Below are positions 1-5,842 of a stretch of 11,396 nucleotides of DNA, one piece after another. Position 1 is the stretch's first letter. The number at the start of each line of letters is the position of its first letter. Made by a program: the position numbers and the translations under genes. The notes below the pieces were generated by a model that worked only from the letters and a program-made list of their open reading frames with translations, made no database searches and was not told the origin of the DNA. The stretch is from Baffinella frigidus (Eukaryota; Cryptophyceae; Cryptomonadales; Baffinellaceae), in contig MU646534.1 of assembly GCA_026770585.1 (NCBI GenBank), forward strand, positions 243,870 through 255,265, read 5' to 3'.

Positions 1-170
1 GGGGTTTGGGGTTTGGGGTTTGGGGTTTGGGGTTTGGGGTTTGGGGTTTGGGGTTCGGATTTGAGGGTTTAGAGTTCAGGGTTTAGGATTTGGGATTCAG
101 GGGTTGGAATTGAGGATTTAGGGTTTAGGGTTCAGGGCTCAGGGCACAGGGTTCAGGGTCCACGGTTTAG
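1..170. repeat. GGGGTTT heptamer array, degenerate to the right
   Basis: About eight perfect GGGGTTT units (1-55), then TTTAGGG/GGTTCAG variants up to about 170. It lies inside the intron after methyltransferase exon 7. The perfect core against a decayed edge suggests local homogenisation rather than a chromosome end. Confidence 0.9.
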
Positions 171-175
171 GGTTA

Positions 176-243
176 GCAGACCAGGCTTGAGGACGAAAGC
201 ATCGGCCTCATCCCGTGCCGTGCGCCACTCGGCAGGCGTCACG
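176..243 (-). repeat. Copy of the 3' edge of exon 7
   Basis: 68 bp matching 386-453 with 6 differences, offset exactly 210 bp. It reads VTPAEWRTARDEADAFVLKP and keeps the first six intron bases (GTCTGC), after which heptamer repeats start at once. No stop falls inside the copied part. Confidence 0.87.
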
Positions 244-391
244 CCACACAGTGGGCGTCACAGATCGGCCCATGTATCTCTGTGGTACTAATTAATGTCG
301 GCACAAAGAAATCTTACCACCCGACATTTCGAACAGATTTCTGGTCGATAATTTCTTCGACGCCTGCAGTGTGGAGAGAGGTGCTGCAGAC

Positions 392-483
392 CAGGCTTGA
401 GGACGAGCGCATCAGCCTCCTCCCGTGCCTTGCGCCACTCAGCAGGCGTCACGATCCCCGCCCAGTCCTCGGCTGCAAACCCC
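392..483 (-). CDS. Methyltransferase exon 7 (last exon in window)
   Basis: 92 nt between acceptor GCGCAG|GGGGTT and donor CCTG|GTCTGC. The first G completes Arg, giving [14 protein letters not shown], then [20 protein letters not shown], in the position of the RlmL 'APGL.R.F.F..W........W......A' segment. The exon leaves phase 1, so at least one further exon must lie to the left of the window. The donor is weaker than the others, but the same boundary is preserved in the copy at 176-243. Confidence 0.78.
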
Positions 484-1284
484 CTGCGCACCGGAGCTCC
501 ACTCAGCAAAGACGCATGGCCGATTTGATCACTCATCTCGAGGGGTGAGAGTAATAAATAATGTTGCGGCACAGCCGCCCGGGTCGAAAGCGTTCATTGG
601 AAGACTCCCTCGATGTCAGGAAAAAATGCAAGCGGTCTTTGACTAGAGAAGGCCGTAGGGCCCCTAGAATCACGTCTCTTGCAGGATCACTTGGGATTAC
701 CGCAATCCAAAACCGTATGCGAACACCTCTGAATGCGAGGAGTGTTGACAGACACGCGGTCCCAGGAGCTCCAGGGCATACCACAGTCGAATACCGTAGG
801 CCAACTGCCCAGGATTGCGAGGAGTTGCTTATCTATTCGCTCAGGAACCGCAACCCTGGACCCGAAACTCGAAACCCGAAACCTGAAACACGAATCGAAC
901 CTGCGCGGCCCGGGCGCGATCTTATGCGCCTGCATCACCGCCTGCAGCAAAATCGTCCCCCCCGACTCGCAAACCTCTAGCGCTGCCTGAGTTAATCACC
1001 CCAAACCTAAAACCCCGAACCCCACTGAGTTAATCCGGTCTCCTCAAAATGAGGAGACTGAAAATGAGGAGGCCAGAAGGTGATTCCCCTGATTTCTGGC
1101 ACGAAACCGTCGAACCCTGGTTTCAGGTACGAAACCGTTTGGTGTGAAAGCGATCAGTCAACCCGACTGAGGCAGAGCTAGGAGTTGCCCATCAATCCGC
1201 GCGTGATGAACGTTGTGAGTTGTGAGAGGGAGGGCGAGAGAGAGGTGAGAAAGAGAGAGAGAGTGTGTGTGTGAGAGAGAGAAT

Positions 1285-1337
<53 letters not shown>

Positions 1338-1359
1338 TAACAACGTGTGTGTGTGTGAA

Positions 1360-1391
<32 letters not shown>

Positions 1392-2291
1392 CGGGAAGCG
1401 AGCAGCGGCAAGAACCTGCGAAGCCCCGGCGCGATCTTGTGCGCCTGCATCACCGCCCCCACCAGAATCGTCCCGGATCCGCAAACCTCTAGCTCTGCCT
1501 GATTTAATCACTCCAAACCCCACATCCCACATCCCAAACCCCACTGAATTAATCTGGTTTCCTCAAAACCTATGTGTCTGGGTCGCTCCCTCTCTCTCGG
1601 GTTTAGGGTTTGAGGCAGCGCAAGAACCTGCGCAGCCCCGGCGCGATCTTATGCGCCTGCATCACCGCCTCCAACAGAATCGTCCCCGACCCACAGAACG
1701 GATCGTAAAGCGGCTGCCGCGGGTCCCAATCCGCGAGGGAGAGCATAGCGGACGCGAGGGTCTCTTTGAGGGGTGCGCCGCCTTCGAGGACCCCCTGCCG
1801 GAACCCACGCCGGTGTAGCGCCTGTGGGGGGGGGGCGTTTTGAGTGCACGGGCGGGGAATGCGCCAGAGAGAGAGAGGGAGGGAGAGAGAGAGCGAGAAA
1901 GAGAAAGAGATAGGAGAGAGAGATTATCCAGGTTAACGCATCGCGCCGGTGCAGTGCCTGCGGGAGGCGGCATTTCAGCCGCCCGGCTGCTGCTGCAAGG
2001 TTCGTGCCACCACGCCAAAGGGCTTGAAACATCCACTTTTGACATTTGTCAAAGAAAATCCCCTGAATACTTCAGTCAACGACGCCAGATCTAGGGTGGA
2101 TGCGGCGTCAGTTTCCCTCGAGCCCTCTGGCGTGGCAGCATGGCGCTAATTCCCGACCGAATCCGGAACCCAAGCCGGTGTAGCGTCTGTTGGGGGGGGG
2201 GGCAGGCGCACAGTCGGGGAATGCGCCAGAGAGAGAGAGAGAGGGAGAGGGAGAGAGAGAGCGAAAAAGAGAAAGAGCGAGCGAGCGAGCG

Positions 2292-2334
<43 letters not shown>

Positions 2335-4744
2335 AGTGAGAGAGAGAGATTATCGAGAGAGAGAGATTATCCAACACATTTTGAAAACTGCGAAGCAAAG
2401 CGATCCCGGGGTGCACTGCAGTCTCCGGGGGGGAGGGGCACGGGGGCAAGCTGAAGGAGAGTGAGAGATCGAGAGATCGAGAGATCGAGAGATCGAGAGA
2501 TCGAGAGATGGAGAGATAGAGAGATCGAGAGATCGAGAGATGAAGAGATGGGGAGACGGGGAGATGGAGAGATAGAGAGATAGATAGATGGAGAGATCGA
2601 GAGCGGTGGCTGCGCGATCTGCCCTAACCCCTCAACCCTGAACTCTGAACCCTGAACCCTGAACCTTGAACCCTGATCCCTGCACCCTGAACCCTGAACC
2701 CTGAACCCTAAACCCTCGTCACCTGCCCCGACGCGTCGAGCGAAATGGTAACCATGTCTTCAAACACAGCCACCTCAATCTCGACCACCCCCTCCCGCGC
2801 GTCTTCCTCGATCCACACCCCGTCGTCCCCACCGCCCCCGAGCGCTGCGGAAATCGCCTTTTTGGTGATAGCCTGGACAGCACCCAGAGACCGGACCATC
2901 AGAAACACGTCCCAACTCCTGTCTCAGTAAGTCAATTTAGACGTCGTCACCACCGCCCCCGAGCGCCGCGGAAATCGCCTGTTTGGTGATGGCCTGAGGG
3001 GTTGGGGGTTGGGGTTTGGGGTGTGGGGTTTAGGATGTGGGGATCAAGGTTTGGGGTGTGGGGTGTGGGGTTTGGGGTTTGGGGTTTGAGGTTTGGGGTT
3101 TAGGGATCAGGGTTTAGGGTTTAGGGTTTGGGGTTTGGGGTTTGGGGTGTGGGGTGTGGGGTTTGGGGTTTGGGGTTTAGGATGTGGGGTTCAGAGTTTA
3201 AGGTTTAGCAGAGAGGGCCTTGTTCATTCCGCCCAGCCCCTGAAGTGGAGTATTGTGATCGGTTGGGCTGGCGGATTTGTTCCAGGAGGACGCCGCTTTC
3301 CAGGGATTCCTGGTACAAATGGGGGGAACCGGCGACTCGAGTTGTGGGGGCAGGCCGCCAGCCCAACCGATCAAAATACTTGACGTTACGTGAAGTATTT
3401 TTGAAGATTTGTTGATGCAGCCACTCATGCACAGGCAAAAAGGACAAACGGGGAGGGTAACGGCAGACGGGGGCTCACCTGGCACGCTGGAACGGAGTGG
3501 AGTGATGACCGCACGCTTTTGCCGCGCACTGCACACACCACCCACTTGCATTACTCGTCCGCTCGTTTAGTCCCACAGACTGACATTTAGTCTCACGATC
3601 TTGTGTGAATAATTCTCTTCGGCCCAAAGGGGGTTCTGCAACGAGAGGCCCACGCGTCGAGAGGAACAAGCGCAGCTGCGAATTCATTCCCGGGCTGAAC
3701 TGTTCCTCTCGGGGTTTGACCGACTATCCTCAAGTTGACATGCTGGGTTTGTGGTACAAATCCGTCAACTTTGGAGCGGGAAAGAGCGTGTTCTGACCAA
3801 ATTGACCAAATTGGTTGGCCCGATTCCGACTGAGATAGAGCTAGAATTCCGAGGAGAAGCCAGTCCACCTTCTGGTCAAAAGTAGGTGGATGAGGTGTCG
3901 AGCCTGGGAAGTAAACCCTAACACCTACACCTTGAACCCTCAACCTGGGAACGACGCGCGCGGGTGGACGATGTCCTTCCACGGAAGCGCCTTGACGCCA
4001 TCGAAGAGGTCGTCGAACGTCATGGCAGGGAACGTGCCCACCTTCACCAGCACGCGCGTCGCGGTCCGCAGGTTGATGTTGCACCTGTTCATCCACCACC
4101 AACCCGCACAGCCTGAGCAAATCGTCGAATTTGAGGCCACGTGTTTCCCTTGGAGGCCGCCGGATTCCGGCGTCCGTGGAGCCATTTTGCCGTGGAATTG
4201 AAATTCGAAAATCGTCGATTTGCTCAGGTGGTGGTGCGCATCCAGCAGGCGCGCAGTCGTCAATCTGAGAAATGATCTGTTTCATCTCGCTATGGCTAGA
4301 TGTGCCAGTGCGCGGCGGGGAGGTGCACCTAGCCAGCGCCTCCGGCCCAGCCTTGAAGTCCACGCGCCCGTTGCTTGCTGTCGCGCCGCGATATCCCATC
4401 TCCTGCAAGACGCGACAGGCAAGGCGAGATCAGGGGAGAGCTGGACCAGCAGGGATCTGGCGCAGCGAAGCCATGAAATGCCGGTGGCGAGTGCTTGGGT
4501 GGCGGCTGGAAAGGACCTCGAGCTCGCGCTTCACGATACCCTCCATCCCCATAACTGTTGACACCGAGATGTCCAGGTCGCCCATCGCCATCCTCACCCC
4601 CTTGCACGCTGCAGAAGCCCCGGCGCGCCCGGTGCCCCGCGCTGCGAGAAATCGCCCGCTTGGCGCCGCAAGGAAGCCCGCAGCGGGCGGCAGGGTCCAT
4701 GCAATGAGGGCGATCGCGCAGAACGCGCTGCTGAAGCGAAGCAT
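392..4744 (-). CDS. Plastid-targeted RlmL/UPF0020-type rRNA (guanine-N2)-methyltransferase, 7 exons, 3' end outside window
   Basis: Seen: seven minus-strand exons (4517-4744, 4329-4402, 3945-4084, 3479-3528, 2723-2872, 1628-1821, 392-483) splice at AG|GT...AG in compatible phases (0, 2, 1, 0, 0, 2, 1) into 309 codons. Order: signal peptide plus transit peptide (about residues 1-50), THUMP region (about 58-215; [31 protein letters not shown]), a linker strand ([16 protein letters not shown]) and the start of the methyltransferase fold with DPFCGSGT and AHKIAPG. Known: this order and these motifs are those of RlmL (YcbY N-terminal half), which methylates the 2-amino group of a guanine in 23S rRNA using S-adenosylmethionine. 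Inferred: it acts on plastid 23S rRNA after nuclear expression and import. The catalytic (N/D)PPY motif and the rest of the fold lie beyond the left edge. Alternative: another THUMP-UPF0020 RNA methyltransferase such as the Trm11/Trm14 group, but the LHRRGFR and KETLA motifs favour RlmL. Family call is strong; exact target is inferred. Confidence 0.88.
901..976 (-). repeat. Second copy of the 3' edge of exon 6
   Basis: 76 bp, offset 515 bp from the copy at 1416-1488 and sharing with it the GCTAG|AGGTTTGC boundary and intron sequence on the far side (about 977-1045 against 1489-1570). The motif is degraded ([20 protein letters not shown]), but the donor CGCAG|GTTC remains. Confidence 0.85.
1216..1391. 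repeat. GA microsatellite
   Basis: Interrupted (GA)n/(GT)n tract in intron 6; CT-rich on the gene's sense strand. Confidence 0.95.
1416..1488 (-). repeat. Copy of the 3' edge of exon 6 (CGSGT motif kept)
   Basis: 73 bp reading [20 protein letters not shown] in frame, bounded by GCTAG| and an intact donor CGCAG|GTTCTTG. It lies 212 bp from the parent edge and carries the AdoMet motif without its DP. It could be spliced as a cassette exon or be a decaying relic. Confidence 0.87.
1628..1821 (-). CDS. Methyltransferase exon 6 (SAM-binding motif)
   Basis: 194 nt between acceptor CCACAG|GCG and donor CGCAG|GTTCTTG, phase 0 to phase 2. It reads [10 protein letters not shown], then [35 protein letters not shown] and [23 protein letters not shown] and DPFCGSGT are the diagnostic RlmL blocks; DPFCGSGT is methyltransferase motif I that contacts S-adenosylmethionine. 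Partial copies lie on both sides, at 2162-2240 and at 901-976 and 1416-1488. Confidence 0.9.
1866..1924. repeat. GA microsatellite
   Basis: Interrupted GA tract beside the exon 6 acceptor; paralogous to the tract at 2228-2370 through the duplication described at 2162-2240. Confidence 0.93.
2162..2240 (-). repeat. Copy of the exon 6 acceptor and 5' edge
   Basis: Matches about 1798-1877, offset 365 bp: exon-edge codons (TLHRLGFR against ALHRRGFR), the AACAG/CACAG acceptor, the poly-C run, and the shared GGGGAATGCGCCAGAGAGAG intron block. After about 25 nt of exon the copy diverges. Confidence 0.85.
2228..2370. repeat. GA/GCGA microsatellite
   Basis: (GA)n with a GCGA block near 2277-2296 and repeated GAGAGATTATC units (about 2322-2371). 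Confidence 0.95.
2458..2606. repeat. GAGATCGA octamer array
   Basis: Tandem 8-bp units GAGATCGA, perfect at the left and varying to GAGATGGA/GAGATAGA at the right. The period differs from the simple GA tracts next to it. Confidence 0.93.
2622..2716. repeat. CCCTGAA heptamer array
   Basis: Tandem CCCTGAA with CCCTAAA variants, reaching to within about 6 bp of the exon 5 donor at 2722. Confidence 0.93.
2723..2872 (-). CDS. Methyltransferase exon 5 (end of THUMP)
   Basis: Exactly 50 codons between acceptor GTCCAG|GCT and donor GGGCAG|GTGACG, phase 0 at both ends. It reads [13 protein letters not shown], a Gly/Asp loop, then [20 protein letters not shown], as in RlmL 'VKDAI.D.F...........V.V.V....A.I.LD.SG'. 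A partial copy of its 5' edge lies just upstream at 2942-2996. Confidence 0.88.
2942..2996 (-). repeat. Partial copy of the 5' edge of methyltransferase exon 5
   Basis: 55 bp match 2821-2875 with 4 differences, offset by 121 bp. The copy includes an acceptor (CCTCAG|GCC) and reads [18 protein letters not shown] before an in-frame TAA, so use of this acceptor would truncate the protein. It is a decoy 3' splice site. Confidence 0.88.
2998..3206. repeat. GGGGTTT/GGGGTGT heptamer array
   Basis: 7-bp telomere-like units in intron 4, immediately beyond the copied exon 5 edge (ends 2996). Confidence 0.93.
3249..3380. mobile_element. MITE-like element with 26-bp terminal inverted repeats in intron 4
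   Basis: 3249-3274 and the complement of 3355-3380 are 26-bp repeats differing at one base (AGTATTGTGATCGG.../AGTATTTTGATCGG...). An inner inverted repeat TTTGTTCCAGGA/TCCTGGTACAAA (3277-3288 with 3308-3319) lets the 132-bp unit fold as a hairpin. TGAAGT occurs at 3241-3246 and 3391-3396, but not flush with the ends, so a target duplication is uncertain. It is non-coding. Confidence 0.75.
3479..3528 (-). CDS. Methyltransferase exon 4, 50-nt micro-size exon
   Basis: Acceptor TGTGCAG|TGCGCG and donor CCAG|GTGAGC. With the last G of exon 3 it reads [17 protein letters not shown] in phase, filling the gap expected in RlmL between the 'SF.V' strand and the helix of exon 5. It was located by asking what peptide the family needs here; the consistent phase on both sides supports it. 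Confidence 0.8.
3529..3944 (-). other. Methyltransferase intron 3 with several hairpins
   Basis: 416 nt, no coding sequence seen. It contains an 11-bp inverted repeat CGAGAGGAACA (3658-3668 with 3701-3711), a nested hairpin (3732-3771; outer arms AAGTTGAC/GTCAACTT, inner arms GGGTTTGT/ACAAATCC), a 7-bp hairpin TCCACCT/AGGTGGA (3864-3890), and a short heptamer tract next to the donor. Confidence 0.65.
3945..4084 (-). CDS. Methyltransferase exon 3 (THUMP)
   Basis: 140 nt. The first base completes an Arg codon split by intron 2, then [35 protein letters not shown] and HPRASFP. This matches the RlmL segment in which 'LRTA.R.L..L..F' and 'LF..V...PW......' are conserved. Donor is CCAG|GTTGAG, phase 1. 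Confidence 0.88.
4085..4328 (-). mobile_element. Methyltransferase intron 2, candidate introner bounded by a 7-bp direct repeat
   Basis: 244 nt. Exon 2/intron reads AG|GTGCACC and intron/exon 3 reads AG|GTGCAAC, so AGGTGCA stands at both splice sites, as if a target AGGTGCA inside an uninterrupted exon had been duplicated on insertion. Inside lies a 117-bp inverted-repeat element (4112-4228). Introners of this design (target duplication supplying a splice site) are known from several algal groups. Confidence 0.6.
4112..4228. mobile_element. MITE-like inverted-repeat element in intron 2
   Basis: Ends are inverted repeats: 4112-4132 begins CCTGAGCAAATCG then TCGAATTT, and the complement of 4201-4228 has the same two blocks with a 7-bp insertion between them. 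The centre (4158-4172) is a further perfect 7-bp hairpin around one base. The element could fold end to end. It has no coding capacity, and I see no convincing direct repeat immediately outside it. Confidence 0.65.
4329..4402 (-). CDS. Methyltransferase exon 2 (THUMP)
   Basis: 74 nt between acceptor TTGCAG|GAG and donor CTAG|GTGCAC, ending in phase 2. It encodes [19 protein letters not shown] and PEALA, which continues exon 1 (KRELE) into the RlmL pattern 'GLE..LK.EL..LG...V..GRV.F.G'. A small intron of 114 nt (4403-4516) precedes it. Confidence 0.88.
4403..4516 (-). other. Methyltransferase intron 1 (114 nt)
   Basis: Donor GTCCTTTCC, acceptor CTGTCGCGTCTTGCAG. It is compact and free of the repeats that fill the other introns. 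The exon 2 donor of the other gene also reads GTCCTTTC. Confidence 0.8.
4517..4744 (-). CDS. Methyltransferase exon 1: signal/transit peptide and first THUMP strand
   Basis: 76 codons from ATG at 4744, the first ATG in this frame; an upstream extension would need a GTG at 4756. Residues 4-22 are hydrophobic ([13 protein letters not shown]), then PPAAG and FLAAP. A Phe right after the predicted signal cleavage site is the import signature of complex red plastids (cryptophytes, stramenopiles, haptophytes, some dinoflagellates). An Arg/Ala-rich, acid-free transit region follows, and the mature part starts near [16 protein letters not shown]. Donor is GAG|GTCCTT, phase 0. Confidence 0.88.
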
Positions 4745-5006
4745 GGCGTGACACACAAAGGAACGTGCGGACCGTCACGCGCCTCAGTCAAGCGTGGCTC
4801 TCCGGTGTTGGTGTCTCTCCACTCTTCAGCGCTCAGCGGCCAGGGGACAGGCACGAGGAGATGCGTCTCGTCGTGGTGGCCCCTCTTCTCGAGAGAGCCT
4901 CAACCTGAGGAACAAGTCATGCAGGACTCAACGGTTTAAAAGTTCAAACCAAACCTTAAAACCAGCCCTGGAGGGGTGGGACGGGGTCCGCCTGCCCTCT
5001 GGCGCC
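4745..5006. promoter_or_regulatory. Shared divergent promoter interval
   Basis: The 262 bp between the two start codons must hold both promoters and both 5' untranslated regions. A TTTAAAA stretch near 4936 and an A/C-rich segment (4940-4965) precede the plus-strand start; I see no other motif I would name. It is the only part of the window outside the two genes. Confidence 0.5.
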
Positions 5007-5842
5007 ATGCCGACCGATGCCGTGCACAGCGGCGCTCGGACGGGCAGCCGTGCAACGCCGTCCCGCACGCCGTCCCGTGCTGGGAGTGTGCGCTCAGGCG
5101 TGGCTGGGGGGTCCGTGTCTGGGAAAGGGGGCTCAACACGCCCACCTTCTATTGGTTCGTCCGCGAAAAACTCGTCGCGCCCGACGTCCGCAGCATCATC
5201 GGTGCGGGCCAGTAGGGAAGATTTGGTGTGGGGGTCGAAGGTGAAGAGGGAGCCTCCCAAGGAGTGGGAAAACGACCTGAAACCTATCTCCACCGAAATC
5301 GAAGCTCTCTCCAGCAAGCTGCGGAGCAGCGAAGGGGACAAGAGCACTCTGCAGACTGTCGAGGCGCAGATCGCATCGCTGTCGCTCCTGCTGCTGGAGC
5401 AGGACAAAAAACTCGAGGCGCGTGTGGCCCGATCGCGCCCCGCGCTTGCAGCGGTCGAGGACCGGCGAGCTGCTCTCGACGAGCAGGAGGAGCGCGTCTT
5501 CTCCGGGCAGCTCCGCGTCGCGGGTGCGCAGCGTCTTCTCGCCAAGTTCGCCGACGACGTGTCCGCCGAAGCAGGGCGCACAGAGGAGGCGCTCGCGTGG
5601 CTGACGCAGGAGGAAACCTCCGACGCCCACTACGTCCAGCTCCAGCAGCTCGAGCACGAGCACTCCGCCTTCATGATATCCCTGCTCGACCCCGACGGCG
5701 CAGCATGCGCGCCGCTCCCCGCTTTCATGCCGTACGCGGAGTGGTGCAAGGCGCGGAAGCCCGGGGACACGCCAGGGGGGGCGCCCGGCGCCCCGCCGGG
5801 CGCGCGAGAGAAGGCGCTAACCGAGCTCTTGGCCCAGATCAG
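5007..5842 (+). CDS. Repeat-protein exon 1: basic Ser-rich head and coiled coil
   Basis: Starts at GCCATGC. The early part reads MPTDAVHSGARTGSRATPSR and continues basic and Ser-rich, then a Glu/Lys/Leu region with heptad-like spacing (ISTEIEALSSKLRSSEG, LLLLEQDKKLEARV, ALDEQEERVF). A Gly/Pro/Ala linker and REKALTELLAQI end the exon at ATCAG|GTGTGTG, phase 2. Codon third positions are strongly G/C, unlike the flanking repeats. Confidence 0.78.

Larger units (their letters stand above)
484..1627 (-). other. Methyltransferase intron 6
   Basis: 1144 nt with two copies of the exon 6 donor edge (901-976, 1416-1488), a GA/CT microsatellite (1216-1391), a 7-bp hairpin CTCCTCA/TGAGGAG near 1041-1058, a second stem GCCAGAA/TTCTGGC (1072-1100), and paired direct repeats (GGCACGAAACCGT and GGTACGAAACCGT near 1099 and 1127). 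Nothing recognised at about 490-890 beyond short hairpins. Confidence 0.65.
1822..2722 (-). other. Methyltransferase intron 5
   Basis: 901 nt. It holds CT-rich (plus-strand GA) microsatellites, an octamer array, a (CCCTGAA) heptamer array reaching the exon 5 donor, and a copy of the exon 6 acceptor region. A C-run before the acceptor (plus-strand G run from 1826) may serve as its pyrimidine tract. No further exon seen. Confidence 0.7.
2873..3478 (-). other. Methyltransferase intron 4
   Basis: 606 nt holding an inverted-repeat element (3249-3380), a heptamer array (about 2998-3206) and a partial copy of the exon 5 edge (2942-2996). No other coding sequence seen. Confidence 0.7.

Noticed and set aside
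1-170. Chromosome end (telomere)
   Set aside because: The same heptamer arrays occur in most introns in both orientations, are degenerate, and the methyltransferase gene must continue to the left.
1158-2449. Several open frames rich in Ser-Leu or Arg-Glu repeats
   Set aside because: They are translations of (GA)n/(CT)n microsatellites inside introns.
3093-3383. Frame with Gly-Phe-Gly-Val-Trp-Gly repeats
   Set aside because: Translation of GGGTTTG heptamers running into the inverted-repeat element; no coding features.
3593-4408. Continuous minus-strand open frame of about 270 codons
   Set aside because: It only partly coincides with real exons 2 and 3 and reads through introns in changing frames. 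The spliced model explains the conserved peptides in correct order.
4756-4756. Upstream start for the methyltransferase at 4756, and for the repeat protein at 4794
   Set aside because: Both are GTG codons. The first in-frame ATGs are 4744 and 5007, and the signal peptide starts properly at 4744.
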